Assembly (NCBI GenBank): GCA_913058575.1
Contig: CAJXRF010000014.1
Coordinates: 1-64,000 of the forward strand
Length of the DNA stretch: 64,000 nucleotides
DNA from: an uncultured Bermanella sp.
GTDB lineage: Bacteria > Pseudomonadota > Gammaproteobacteria > Pseudomonadales > Oceanobacteraceae
Direction of reading: 5' to 3'
The notes beneath the pieces are model-generated. The model saw only the letters and a list, made by a program, of their open reading frames with translations, ran no database searches and was not told the origin of the DNA. Below, piece after piece: positions 26,936 to 35,698 of the stretch; positions within the stretch are counted from its first letter, which is position 1, and every line of letters starts with the position of its first letter. Both the position numbers and the translations under genes were made by a program.

Positions 26936-27667
26936 TTGGATATATATCTATTGGCAATCATAACCCTGTTAACCAGCGCGTTCGCTGCCATCATGGGTCA
27001 AGGGGGCGGCCTCATGTTAATGGGCGTTCTAGCAGGCTCAGTTCCGCCCACCTCACTTATTGCGGTTCATGGCATCATTCAAGCTAGCAGCAATGCCAGT
27101 AGAGCATTTATCGCTAAGAAACATATCAATTGGCCCATCCTTCTGCCTATTGCATTAGGTATATTTTTAGGCGCGGCCCTTATCATGCCCTTAATTTCTG
27201 TTTTCAATTGGCAATGGATGCAAGGTGTGATTGCGCTTTATATTCTATGGCTAACCTGGGGGCACCTATTGCCTAAATTTGGCTTACACGTATTAAAGCT
27301 AAAAAGCCGCCAACCGCTATTTAAACTTGGGTTATTACAAGGCGGGCTTGGCATGGCTTTGGGCGCCACAGGCCCTCTAGGAAATGCCCTTTTACTCAAA
27401 TTAGGGCTTAAAAAAGAGGCCATCATTTCAACCAATGCCGTCATCATGTTACTAAGTCATTTGGTGAAAATTATATTCTTTACAGCCATGGGCGTTCAGC
27501 TGGTTAAACACGCTGAACTATTAATATATTTGAGCCTAGCAGCCATTGCGGGTTCGTATCTTGGTAGCTTTTTTAGGCAGCGCCTACCTGAGTACATCTT
27601 TTTACCCTTATTTAAGGTCACCCTCACGCTTCTGGCAATTCGAATGCTGGTATTGGCCCTGCCCTAG
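26936..27667 (+). CDS. TSUP (TauE/SafE) family membrane transporter
   Basis: A 243-residue protein with about seven to eight hydrophobic helices and the two TSUP half-repeats: GQGGGLMLMGVLAGSVPP near the N-terminus and GLGMALGATGPLGNALLLK in the middle. The family exports or imports sulfite, sulfoacetate and other organosulfur anions; the substrate cannot be read here. The start is TTG 26936 with GGTGAGG about eight bases upstream; no ATG upstream is in frame. It is divergent from yaaA. Confidence 0.82.
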   Translation: MDIYLLAIITLLTSAFAAIMGQGGGLMLMGVLAGSVPPTSLIAVHGIIQASSNASRAFIAKKHINWPILLPIALGIFLGAALIMPLISVFNWQWMQGVIALYILWLTWGHLLPKFGLHVLKLKSRQPLFKLGLLQGGLGMALGATGPLGNALLLKLGLKKEAIISTNAVIMLLSHLVKIIFFTAMGVQLVKHAELLIYLSLAAIAGSYLGSFFRQRLPEYIFLPLFKVTLTLLAIRMLVLALP

Positions 27668-27737
27668 CCTATTTTATCCATTGCCAATGATGACCTAGAA
27701 CGTTAATCTAGCACGAATAAAAGATAACGGTATAAAG

Positions 27738-28604
27738 ATGAATACAAGTCAGCTCATTGAGTCTTTTGACCATATAGTTCAAGACTCCCAAGCTCTGTGT
27801 GAAAACCTTCGCCAGCAAAATAATCCTCTTTGGCTGCCCCTTACCGAAAAAGAGACATTAATTGAGCTCACGCCTTTACAAAAAGCGCTCAATTTTTATC
27901 AGGATTTCTGGTATCAAAATGGTCAAGACGGCAGAGAAACTCGCAGCTGCTTTGGTTTAATCTCAGCCAATGCCCATCAAATTCAACAAGCTATTTTAAT
28001 CAATGAACACAAAGAAGTTTTTAAGCAGCAAGTAAAGTTAATTCAAAAAAACAACAAATCAGCTTGGAGTGAATTCAGAGGCCAACTAGCCAAGCGTCAC
28101 CACGATTTACGCAATAGCCTGCATTTATCGGGGCTCACACGTTTACACCTTAAGCAAATTTGGCGTGCGATTCCTGTAATTGATCGAACACCCAGTCGAG
28201 TGGGCTTTAATTGGTACAATTCAGGCCGTAGCATACAAAAAATTACCGTCGAGCAAGCTCAACAAGCCTTACTTAATTTAGACCAAAGCGGTGACCACAT
28301 TCAAACGCAATTAAGTACACTTAGCCACTTGGCCAGCCACACGCCATTGGCCAAAGTTCAAAACCTCGCCCCCACTATGCGCGCCAATATCTTTTACGAT
28401 GATGATGCGCTGCCAAATAGACAGGCCATGAATATCTCGTTGCCTATTCTATTTAAAGCAGACGAGAAAAATAAACTGCCAGCGCATAATGAACCTGAAC
28501 TCATTGCACCGCTGACTCGCAAACGAGCCGTACGCAGCGACCGACGCATTGAAGACGAACCATTTTTGCCCAGTATTCGTGTGCATAGATACATTAACAA
28601 CTAG
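27738..28604 (+). CDS. Tus/Ter-like DNA replication terminus-binding protein
   Basis: A 288-residue protein whose blocks align by eye with E. coli Tus. GLISANAHQIQQAILIN (73-89) matches GVLCYQ..LSQAALVSHI. RVGFNWYNSGRSIQKITVEQ (154-173) matches LRFGWANKHIIKNLHRDE. AKVQNLAPTMRANIFYDD (205-222) matches VKVQPIARVWYKGD. The C-terminal PSIRVHRYINN matches PRLHLYVAD. Tus bound to a Ter site blocks replication forks in one direction by stopping DnaB. Residues of the Tus cytosine pocket cannot be placed with confidence, so polar fork arrest is inferred from family only. Tus is best known from enterobacteria. The stop overlaps a GTG but the next gene probably starts further on. Confidence 0.72.
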   Translation: MNTSQLIESFDHIVQDSQALCENLRQQNNPLWLPLTEKETLIELTPLQKALNFYQDFWYQNGQDGRETRSCFGLISANAHQIQQAILINEHKEVFKQQVKLIQKNNKSAWSEFRGQLAKRHHDLRNSLHLSGLTRLHLKQIWRAIPVIDRTPSRVGFNWYNSGRSIQKITVEQAQQALLNLDQSGDHIQTQLSTLSHLASHTPLAKVQNLAPTMRANIFYDDDALPNRQAMNISLPILFKADEKNKLPAHNEPELIAPLTRKRAVRSDRRIEDEPFLPSIRVHRYINN

Positions 28605-28645
28605 TGTGTTATAAGGGTTTTCTAACATTCGCAATAGAACATGCC

Positions 28646-29344
28646 ATGCAAATTTACGGACACAGAGGCGCTAAAGGCGTCGCCATGGAAAACAGCCTTG
28701 AAGGTTTCACATTAGCCGCCGAGCAAGGCATTAATCAATTTGAACTGGACATAAGGCTAAGCGCCGATCAGCAACTAATGGTCGTTCACGATGAGAAACT
28801 AAAACGACTAGCAAACAGCCCTTTACTGGTAAGCCAATCATCGGCCAATAAACTTTCCAATACTTTATTAACCGGTACGAACCAGGGTATTCCCACCTTG
28901 GAGCAAGTGGTAGCAGCCTGCCCCAATGTCATTCATTGGCAATTTGAAATTAAAACTCAAATTGCCAATCCAAAATTTGTGCGCCCCATAAAGGCTATCA
29001 TTAAAAAATACAACTTAGAAAATAAGGTGGTTGTTACCAGTCAGCACGTGGGCACACTTGCTATTTTTAAACGCTTATTGCCAAGTGTTCCAAGAGGGTA
29101 CGTTCAAGAATGGCCACTTCCAAGTGGTATTGGCATCGCGCAACATTTAGACTGCCAATTTTTAATTCTGAATAAAAAATTGGCCAGTAAAAAAAGAATT
29201 AAAAAAGCGCAAAATAAAGGCATAAATGTCAGTGTCTGGACCGTAAACGAAGTAAAAGACATGATTCGCATGAAAAGAAATGGCGCCAATAGTATCATCA
29301 GTGACTTCCCTCAATTGGCTGCTCAGCAATTGAACCAGTTTTAA
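28646..29344 (+). CDS. Glycerophosphodiester phosphodiesterase
   Basis: A 232-residue TIM-barrel enzyme hydrolysing glycerophosphodiesters to glycerol 3-phosphate and an alcohol. Visible catalytic features are GHRGAKGVAMENSLEGF (His5, Arg6 and Glu), FELDIRLSADQQLMVVHDE, and the late VWTVNE motif. There is no signal peptide, so it acts in the cytoplasm (UgpQ-like). ATG 28646 gives the family N-terminus MQIYGHRG; the frame is open from GTG 28604 but those residues are not conserved. It is probably co-transcribed with the Tus-like gene and the DUF1499 gene. Confidence 0.9.
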   Translation: MQIYGHRGAKGVAMENSLEGFTLAAEQGINQFELDIRLSADQQLMVVHDEKLKRLANSPLLVSQSSANKLSNTLLTGTNQGIPTLEQVVAACPNVIHWQFEIKTQIANPKFVRPIKAIIKKYNLENKVVVTSQHVGTLAIFKRLLPSVPRGYVQEWPLPSGIGIAQHLDCQFLILNKKLASKKRIKKAQNKGINVSVWTVNEVKDMIRMKRNGANSIISDFPQLAAQQLNQF

Positions 29345-29372
29345 TTAAACCTACCCTGTGGGAGTGCCGTAT

Positions 29373-29813
29373 ATGGCTAAGCCATCATTAGTCAGCCTTA
29401 GTAAAACTGTCGCTTTAGCGGCACTATTAGCAGGTTGTGCTGGCACCCCACCTAAGCAAGCAGGCGTGCACCAATTACAGCTACGTGATTGCCCCAGCAG
29501 CCCTAATTGTGTATCTAGCCATGAAATAAATAATGAGCACTACATTTCGCCCATAACCACCTTTCATCAGCCACAAGTTTCCATAGAACAACTTAAAAAC
29601 ATTGTTTCTGCGCACCCTAATATGTCACTGATAAAACAATCAGACAATTATCTGTATGTTCAATTCACATCAAGTGTTTTGGGCTTTGTAGATGATTTGG
29701 AGTTTATCGTAGAGGAAACACAGATACAGGTTCGCTCTGCCTCTCGATTAGGTTACAGCGATTTTGGCGCAAACCGAAAACACATCGAAGCTGTACGCAA
29801 ACAATTTAAATAA
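29373..29813 (+). CDS. DUF1499 family lipoprotein
   Basis: A 146-residue protein with a lipoprotein signal ending ALLAGC. It then shows DUF1499 features: CPSSPNCVSS near the start of the mature region, TSSVLGFVDDLEF, and the ending RSASRLGYSDFGANRKHIEAVRK. The function is unknown. ATG 29373 is chosen with GGGAG eight bases upstream; GTG 29358 lies before that site. Confidence 0.88.
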   Translation: MAKPSLVSLSKTVALAALLAGCAGTPPKQAGVHQLQLRDCPSSPNCVSSHEINNEHYISPITTFHQPQVSIEQLKNIVSAHPNMSLIKQSDNYLYVQFTSSVLGFVDDLEFIVEETQIQVRSASRLGYSDFGANRKHIEAVRKQFK

Positions 29814-30240
29814 CCTTCCTAAGAGCGAGCTTACCAAGCCACAAGTAAAAAATAATTTACCTGAGGTTTTTTATTTATTTATCCTTCTCACACTCAGTTT
29901 TTCATAAAGACAGCCTATTGTGACTCATTACGTCCACTGTTTTTAAAATAAGCCCAATAGCCTTTTCAGACATTCAATAGCATCATCTTACAACCCTCAT
30001 ACAGAGGCATTAGATTGCTTAATTTCCCTTTTTTAAACCTTGCACAAATTAATTGCCCACAATAATGTCAGCGTGTTTTAGCCCGTATTTATCATCATAT
30101 AGGCTTACAAAAAACAACATGGTATTAAATATTTTCCACTTAATTTCAGGTGGAAAATTTTCTAAATCGACGCAATAACCCAAGGCAATTTCACCTAGTT
30201 AGTAGGGTGTATTCGTCATAATATTTAAGGTGAACCGCGT
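29814..30240. promoter_or_regulatory. 427-bp AT-rich intergenic region upstream of the lipoxygenase gene
   Basis: No convincing open frame is present. The right half holds a 9-bp inverted repeat (30131-30158) and a ribosome site, AAGGTGA, seven bases before ATG 30241. I see no U-tract terminator for the preceding gene. The length suggests the lipoxygenase has its own promoter. Confidence 0.55.
30131..30158. promoter_or_regulatory. Inverted repeat upstream of the lipoxygenase gene
   Basis: ATTTTCCAC (30131-30139) and GTGGAAAAT (30150-30158) form a perfect 9-bp inverted repeat with a 10-base spacer, 82 bases before the start codon. It could be an operator for a dimeric regulator. No regulator gene is adjacent, so the assignment is inference. 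Confidence 0.4.
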
Positions 30241-32001
30241 ATGCCCGTTTTACTACCAAGTCTGCCCCAAAACGATTGGTTTCCAACGTCTAGAAATAAT
30301 GCTCTAGAAGATGAGAGAGAAACCTACGAAATTGTTTATGACATATTGCCCACACTGGCCATGAACAAAAAACTGCCTTTAACACACGTTCCGAAAGCGC
30401 CTTGGATCGCTATCGTGATAGAAACGCTGTTTAATCAGCAGCGTAATGCCGTAGAAGTCAGAGATAATACCGATCTAAACACACCTGGGGTTGACCTTGA
30501 ATCTGCGCTTGCAGACATTTACGACAATCTTGGGGTCGTGGAATTCATCGATACTGTTAAAGCGATTTTTGCGCTTCTTGAAACCGCACGCCCTGTTGGA
30601 CGCCCAAGAAATTTTGAAGATTATGAGCTACTGTTTCAATCTTTTGTTCTGCCAGAATATTTTAATCTTTATGATGACGATGATCATTTTGCAGAACTGC
30701 GTGTCACTGGCATTAACCCAATGGTTATTAGCAAGGTCGCTACTCTTGAAAGTCATTTCCCTGTAACCGATGCCATTTTTACTGCCACCAGTGCATTCTC
30801 CGGTGACAGTTTAGCCGCCGCCGGCAGCGAAGGCCGTTTATTTTTAGCTGACTATGGCATGCTTGATTCAATGGAGCCCGGCGCCCTACCCACACAACCT
30901 AAATATACTTATGCCCCTTTAGCCTTATTTGCATTGCCTAAAAATGGCACAAAACTAAAGCCCATTGCCATTCAATGTGGTCAAGACAGTGAAAGCAATC
31001 CAATTTTCACACCAAATGACGGTTGGACATGGAAAATTGCTAAAGCGGCGGTTCAAGTAGCCGATACTAACCACCATGAACTCTACTCTCACTTAGGCAC
31101 CACTCACCTAGTGCAAGAGTCCATTGCGCTGGGTACATACCGTCAATTGTCCTACCGCCACCCCTTATTTATTTTGCTAGAGCCACACTTTGAAGGTACT
31201 TTCTTCATTAATTTCCTAGCCACAGAAATTCTGTTACCTGAAGGCACCCCTGTGCCCGTTTTATTGTCAGGTACCACTGAGTCCCTCCATGCCCAAGCGG
31301 TAATGGCAAGAACCAATCATTCATTCAGAGACTCGTTTCCTCCTGTAAGCCTTAACAGTCGTGGCGTAATGGATTTACCTTACTTCCCCTATCGCGATGA
31401 TGCCTTAGCATTATGGAGCGCGATACGTGATTGGGTGGCAGACTACTTAAACCTGTATTACAGCAGTGACAGTGAAGTGATCAACGACACAGAAGTACAA
31501 GCTTGGTCTGCTGAAATTGGCAGTCAGTCTGGCGGTCGTCTTCAAGGGTTTGGTGATGAAAATGGTACCGGAATCAGTTCACTTGAATTATTAATTGATA
31601 CCGCCACCATGGCAATTTTTAACGGCAGTGTTCAGCACGCAGCGGTTAACTTTCCACAAAAAACTCAAATGACATTTGCACCCATGTATCCGATGGCAGG
31701 TTATGTGCCTTCACCGACCACCACAGGACACACAGAAAGTGATTTCCTAGACTTTTTCCCACCCATGGAAAATGCCATGCAGGGAGCTGAAACGCTTGAC
31801 CTGCTAGGCTCTATTTATCACACACAGTTAGGCGAATACAATTTAGGTCACTTCGGAGACCTAAGTGTTGTGATACCACTTGCCAATTTCAAATCGGCCT
31901 TAAGTACGATTGAGGACAACATTAACACCCGTAACGCAAGCCTAGAAAAACCTTACAAGGTTTTACTACCTTCAGCGATACCACAGAGTACAAACATTTA
32001 A
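30241..32001 (+). CDS. Lipoxygenase
   Basis: A 586-residue non-heme iron dioxygenase that adds O2 to polyunsaturated fatty acids to form hydroperoxides. All five iron ligands of the family can be placed: His279 and His284 in HHELYSHLGTTH, His466 and Asn470 in VQHAAVNF, and the C-terminal Ile586 (the protein ends QSTNI). Supporting blocks are YRQLSYRHPLFILLEPHFEG and the TMAIFNGSVQHAAVNF helix. There is no N-terminal PLAT domain and no signal peptide, unlike the secreted Pseudomonas aeruginosa enzyme. Positional specificity cannot be read. It is followed after 79 bases by a small Tat-signal protein on the same strand, which may be a partner. The ribosome site AAGGTGA supports ATG 30241. Confidence 0.93.
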   Translation: MPVLLPSLPQNDWFPTSRNNALEDERETYEIVYDILPTLAMNKKLPLTHVPKAPWIAIVIETLFNQQRNAVEVRDNTDLNTPGVDLESALADIYDNLGVVEFIDTVKAIFALLETARPVGRPRNFEDYELLFQSFVLPEYFNLYDDDDHFAELRVTGINPMVISKVATLESHFPVTDAIFTATSAFSGDSLAAAGSEGRLFLADYGMLDSMEPGALPTQPKYTYAPLALFALPKNGTKLKPIAIQCGQDSESNPIFTPNDGWTWKIAKAAVQVADTNHHELYSHLGTTHLVQESIALGTYRQLSYRHPLFILLEPHFEGTFFINFLATEILLPEGTPVPVLLSGTTESLHAQAVMARTNHSFRDSFPPVSLNSRGVMDLPYFPYRDDALALWSAIRDWVADYLNLYYSSDSEVINDTEVQAWSAEIGSQSGGRLQGFGDENGTGISSLELLIDTATMAIFNGSVQHAAVNFPQKTQMTFAPMYPMAGYVPSPTTTGHTESDFLDFFPPMENAMQGAETLDLLGSIYHTQLGEYNLGHFGDLSVVIPLANFKSALSTIEDNINTRNASLEKPYKVLLPSAIPQSTNI

Positions 32002-32080
32002 TCATCACTTTATACAGAGCCGCATAAGTACATTTTGCGCCTCTTACAGCAAACTAAAATTTGCCCTAAAGGAATAAAAT

Positions 32081-32461
32081 ATGAGTATCACTCTAAATCG
32101 CCGTAAGTTTATGACTAACACCTTGGCCGTATCAGCGGGTACCGCCGCCACTATGAGCTCTGCATTTGCCATCACCAAAATTGCCGGGGGACCAAGTGAC
32201 CATGCGATTGTTGCTATTCTTAAGCAGCGCTTGCCTAAACTGACCTTAGATGAAACAAGTCTTCAAGCTTATGTAGGAGACGTTTTACAACGTCTTAGCG
32301 CTTGCCAAAATAAAAATGGTCAAGCCTTTGCTGGGATTTTTAACAAGCAACCCACTGCTGTGCAGTTTGAGCACTTTTTTGTTCAAGATTTCATTGCCCA
32401 CAGCAATGTATTTAGCGCAGTACCGCAAGGAGAACTGGTGGCTTTCAGCCCTCGAGTTTAA
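32081..32461 (+). CDS. Small Tat-exported protein downstream of lipoxygenase
   Basis: A 126-residue protein with a twin-arginine signal: NRRKFMTNT, a weakly hydrophobic stretch, and SSAFA near residue 29. The mature part (about 95 residues) is mixed helical, with LTLDETSLQAYVGDVLQRL and one Cys. Size and layout recall small accessory subunits of exported redox enzymes, but I recognise no family. It is preceded by AAGGAATAAAAT. Sharing a transcription unit with a signal-less lipoxygenase suggests a role in its export or activity (inference). Confidence 0.65.
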   Translation: MSITLNRRKFMTNTLAVSAGTAATMSSAFAITKIAGGPSDHAIVAILKQRLPKLTLDETSLQAYVGDVLQRLSACQNKNGQAFAGIFNKQPTAVQFEHFFVQDFIAHSNVFSAVPQGELVAFSPRV

Positions 32462-32466
32462 AACGT

Positions 32467-32506
32467 AAAAATAAATAAAGAGGCTTAGGCCTCTTTATTT
32501 ATTTTT
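32467..32506. terminator. Bidirectional terminator between the Tat protein gene and fabY
   Basis: An 18-bp stem, AAAAATAAATAAAGAGGC with GCCTCTTTATTTATTTTT, closes a 4-base TTAG loop. It sits six bases after the plus-strand stop and 22 bases from the fabY stop, serving both convergent units. Confidence 0.92.
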
Positions 32507-32527
32507 CAACAAACCACTAACGAATTA

Positions 32528-34432
32528 TTACACCATGTCTGAAAACGGATTGTCCTGAGGCAAAGATATTTCATTTAAATAACCTGGCATAGCAATGGAC
32601 TTATTGGTGAGCGAAATTTCAGATTCATCTATCATTTTTTCACCAAAGCGATAGATAACATTTAAATCACCTTTACTGGCCTGTTCATCATAAGCCTTGG
32701 CTTTTACTCGAGTCTTTTCACGCTTGCCTTTATATTCTGACATAGCCTCTTCTCCATAACGTTTTGCCAACATGTTTTCCACCACCTGCGGAGAAAGCAA
32801 GGTCGCCGTGGCATTGTTTCCGCCAAATCCTTTTGAATTTAAAAAAGCCACATCCCATTTTCCGACGTCTTCTTTTCTATCCTCTAAAGCAATTGCTAAC
32901 CTTTGCTGATGAACATCTTCAGCGACTTTATCAATGGTTTTTATGCCGGGTAAAATACCGTGCTTAAAAACCCCTAAACTTGCCACTAATTGATCAGCAC
33001 TGGCCGGTGCCAGAGAATGCCCCACATAAGATTTAATGGCTGTCACTGGCCATTTTTTTATATCAAACGCCCTTGCTACAGAATCAAAAATAACCGATTC
33101 AGTCACTCGATTTTGCGGTGTACTGGAACCGTGTGCTTGAACAAAGCTTCGAGTTTGCACCGCATCATCCCCTAACATGGCTCGCGCAGCGGCCACTGCT
33201 TTGGCCATGGTTATGTAATTACCGGCACCAGGTGACGAAATGGATTTTTTAACCCCATCGGCATTTACAAATACATCCGTGGCAGCACCATGAATATCAG
33301 CGCCCAACTCCATGGCCAAGGCATCATCCATCAATACTGTGTATTGCGATGATTCGGCTATGGTGAACCCGCAGTTATCACCAAATGGGCGACTGGTTTT
33401 TTGAAAGTCAGGCACCTCAACATTATCTAATTTTTTCAATCCTTCAACGCTTGCCAATGCACTCATGGTGGCGTACCCATCAATAATTTCAGGGGTAATA
33501 GGCGCTTCACTGTTACCTACTACGACCACCCTGCGACGACCACTAGTAATGTCTTCTATACCCGCTCGTAAGTTATATAAAAAACTGGCACAGGCCCCTG
33601 TAATTGCCCCTGTGGAGCCTAAGCTGCCCAATACATAAGCGTTAATAAAGTCGGCTGGCATTGAATTTAAGCCTAAAGGGCAATTCTTAGTGGTTACCCG
33701 CCCACCTTTTAAACGTGAGGTCAGCATGCCTCCTAAGCCAGACTCATCCAATTGGCTCATGGCATTACTGGAATAAACAGCCACTTCATCTGGCTGTACA
33801 GCATCCATAACTGCTTGCCAGTCGATCCCCATAGAATTAATAGCATCCGAGGCCCCTAATATGGCCATTTGTAAAGCGCGAGGATGAAACCGTGATTTAT
33901 AATGTTTACCAGGATCAAACCCTGATGGCAGTTGGCCTGCAGACTTAACCGTAATATCTCGATAACTGTCCATCTTTGCGGTTAAATCTCCAGTAATGCT
34001 CACTTCAACTGTAAGATTATCTAATTCTTTAATTTGCCAGTTATTAGGAATGGGGTTGGGAAGTTGCTTTTTATTTAAGGAGAAAACCGACGATATTCCT
34101 GATGCTTGACCCAGTGTCACTTCTTTTTGCCAATGCACAGCATCCACATCAAAAAACTGGCTTTCGATGCGTCTAACCAGAGTACGGTCTAAAATCATTT
34201 TTGATAATTTTTCATCAATCTCTTGCAAGGAATAAATGCATTGATTTTCATCGACGTATTGACCCGACTCAAACGACAGTACCCCCATTAATATGGCCAA
34301 GTCTGCAAGGGTTTCCTGACGTTCTTCAATCGGTAGGCTTTCAATAATCATACGCTGGTAGGCATGATGAAATGAACTGCGGCCCGCCGAATTATAACCG
34401 CCAAACCCTACAATAACCGGCAAACTCGCCAT
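32528..34432 (-). CDS. fabY: Beta-ketoacyl-ACP synthase FabY
   Basis: A 634-residue condensing enzyme, the same length as P. aeruginosa FabY (PA5174, from memory), which starts fatty-acid synthesis by joining acetyl-CoA to malonyl-ACP in bacteria that rely little on FabH. The family start MASLPVIVGFGGYNSAGRSSFHHA and the blocks FINAYVLGSLGSTGAITGA and AFLNSKGFGGNNA match closely. The catalytic triad is Cys281 (GACASF), His434 (AHGSSTP) and His472 (GHSLAP). AGGAG six bases upstream supports ATG 34432. It is monocistronic, ends at a strong terminator, and is divergent from an AraC-type regulator across a region with repeated TTGGCCAAA boxes. Confidence 0.9.
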   Translation of the reverse strand: MASLPVIVGFGGYNSAGRSSFHHAYQRMIIESLPIEERQETLADLAILMGVLSFESGQYVDENQCIYSLQEIDEKLSKMILDRTLVRRIESQFFDVDAVHWQKEVTLGQASGISSVFSLNKKQLPNPIPNNWQIKELDNLTVEVSITGDLTAKMDSYRDITVKSAGQLPSGFDPGKHYKSRFHPRALQMAILGASDAINSMGIDWQAVMDAVQPDEVAVYSSNAMSQLDESGLGGMLTSRLKGGRVTTKNCPLGLNSMPADFINAYVLGSLGSTGAITGACASFLYNLRAGIEDITSGRRRVVVVGNSEAPITPEIIDGYATMSALASVEGLKKLDNVEVPDFQKTSRPFGDNCGFTIAESSQYTVLMDDALAMELGADIHGAATDVFVNADGVKKSISSPGAGNYITMAKAVAAARAMLGDDAVQTRSFVQAHGSSTPQNRVTESVIFDSVARAFDIKKWPVTAIKSYVGHSLAPASADQLVASLGVFKHGILPGIKTIDKVAEDVHQQRLAIALEDRKEDVGKWDVAFLNSKGFGGNNATATLLSPQVVENMLAKRYGEEAMSEYKGKREKTRVKAKAYDEQASKGDLNVIYRFGEKMIDESEISLTNKSIAMPGYLNEISLPQDNPFSDMV

Positions 34433-34552
34433 AACAGACTCCTAAACTAAAGCTGGATGGGGGTTATTAATAAACTGAATTTAGACCCCTCAGATGGCTA
34501 AAGCTTAAGAAGAAACCCGTCATTATTCTTTGTTATTATAGCCAGTTACTAT

Positions 34553-34671
34553 GGCATATTGGCCAAACACCATTTATGCCTATATATTGGCTACCAATAC
34601 TTCTCTGAAGACACTATATTTAGTGATGATTAGGCATTTTGGCCAAATACACTGTTAAAGTGGCCAAAACA
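34553..34671. promoter_or_regulatory. Repeated TTGGCCAAA boxes between fabY and the regulator gene
   Basis: GGCATATTGGCCAAACAC (34553-34570) and GGCATTTTGGCCAAATAC (34633-34650) match at 15 of 18 bases and are exactly 80 bp apart. A third partial copy, GTGGCCAAAAC, lies at 34660-34670. Between them is a perfect palindrome ATTGG-CTA-CCAAT (34586-34598). This layout suits binding sites for the adjacent AraC-type regulator and possible looping, acting on itself, on fabY, or on both. Confidence 0.55.
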
Positions 34672-34689
34672 GGATTTAGATACCCATAT

Positions 34690-35673
34690 ATGAATAACAT
34701 CACCTTTTTCTTTTGTGACCAAATGCTCGCCACCAGTGCTTCTTTACCTCTTGAAATGCTTAAAGCTGGTGAAAGCGCAGCCCAAGTACAAGACCGGCAG
34801 GCGCCAGCATTACAAATACAAAGCGTGGGATTAACAACAGATAAAGTAAAAACTGGGGCTGGGTTTGATATTACGCCAGATCATTGCCTTGAAGATATTA
34901 TGGAAACTGACATTATTTTTTTACCGGCATTATGGCGCAATCCAAAATCGTCCATCAGAAAAAACAAACGGTTACTAACCTGGTTGATCCATCATTACAA
35001 TCAAGGCACCATCATTTGTAGCGTCGGCACTGGCGTTTGTTTTTTAGCAGAAACTGGCTTACTTGATAATAAAGCAGCTACCACTCACTGGTATTATTTC
35101 GATCGATTTCAGCGAGATTACCCGAAAATACAATTAAAAAGACAATATTTCATTGTGCAGGCTGGTAATTTATATAGCGCAGCAAGCGTAAATTCGTTAG
35201 CAGATCTGACTGTTTATTTAATTCAAAGAATTTACAACAAGTTAGCCGCTATGCACGTTGAACGACATTTTTCCCATGAGATCCGCCGCTCATATAAAAG
35301 CACCAGCTACATTGATGGCCAAAGCCACCACCCAGATGAAGACATTATGCAAACACAAGTGTGGCTACAGGATAACTTCAATAAAAATGTCGTACTAAGC
35401 GAAGTGGCTAAGCAATTTGAAATGAGTGTGCGCAGCTTTAACAGACGATTTAAAGACGCCACAGGTGCAACACCATTACATTATCTTCAACAGGTAAGAA
35501 TTGAAACCGCTAAAGATTTACTTAAAACCAGTAATTTAACGATTCATGAAATATCTGAACAGGTGGGTTATCAAGACCTTGCTCATTTTAATAAACTATT
35601 TAAGCGGTTACTAAATACTTCCCCCAACCAGTACCGAGCTATGGTGCGAGCGAAACTATTCAGTGTGGAGTAA
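34690..35673 (+). CDS. GlxA-family AraC-type transcriptional regulator
   Basis: A 327-residue regulator with an N-terminal DJ-1/PfpI-like domain (about 1-190, with SVGTGVCFLAETGLLDNKAATTHW) and a C-terminal AraC double helix-turn-helix (about 225-320). The latter has VAKQFEMSVRSFNRRFKDATG and ISEQVGYQDLAHFNKLFKRLLNTSPNQYR. The DJ-1 nucleophile position reads C in GVC rather than a clear elbow motif, as usual for non-enzymatic members. ATG 34690 gives the family start MNNITFFFCDQ; the frame is open from TTG 34639, which lies within a TTGGCCAAA box and is less likely. It is divergent from fabY, its likely target (inference). Confidence 0.85.
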   Translation: MNNITFFFCDQMLATSASLPLEMLKAGESAAQVQDRQAPALQIQSVGLTTDKVKTGAGFDITPDHCLEDIMETDIIFLPALWRNPKSSIRKNKRLLTWLIHHYNQGTIICSVGTGVCFLAETGLLDNKAATTHWYYFDRFQRDYPKIQLKRQYFIVQAGNLYSAASVNSLADLTVYLIQRIYNKLAAMHVERHFSHEIRRSYKSTSYIDGQSHHPDEDIMQTQVWLQDNFNKNVVLSEVAKQFEMSVRSFNRRFKDATGATPLHYLQQVRIETAKDLLKTSNLTIHEISEQVGYQDLAHFNKLFKRLLNTSPNQYRAMVRAKLFSVE

Positions 35674-35698
35674 AATCACATGCTTTTCTAAGATTTCG

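Noticed and set aside
29987-29994. GTTGTAAG on the minus strand, close to the GTTGTAAC core of E. coli Ter, 1.4 kb after the Tus-like gene
   Set aside because: Only seven of eight core bases match and the flanks do not follow the Ter consensus; such short matches occur by chance.
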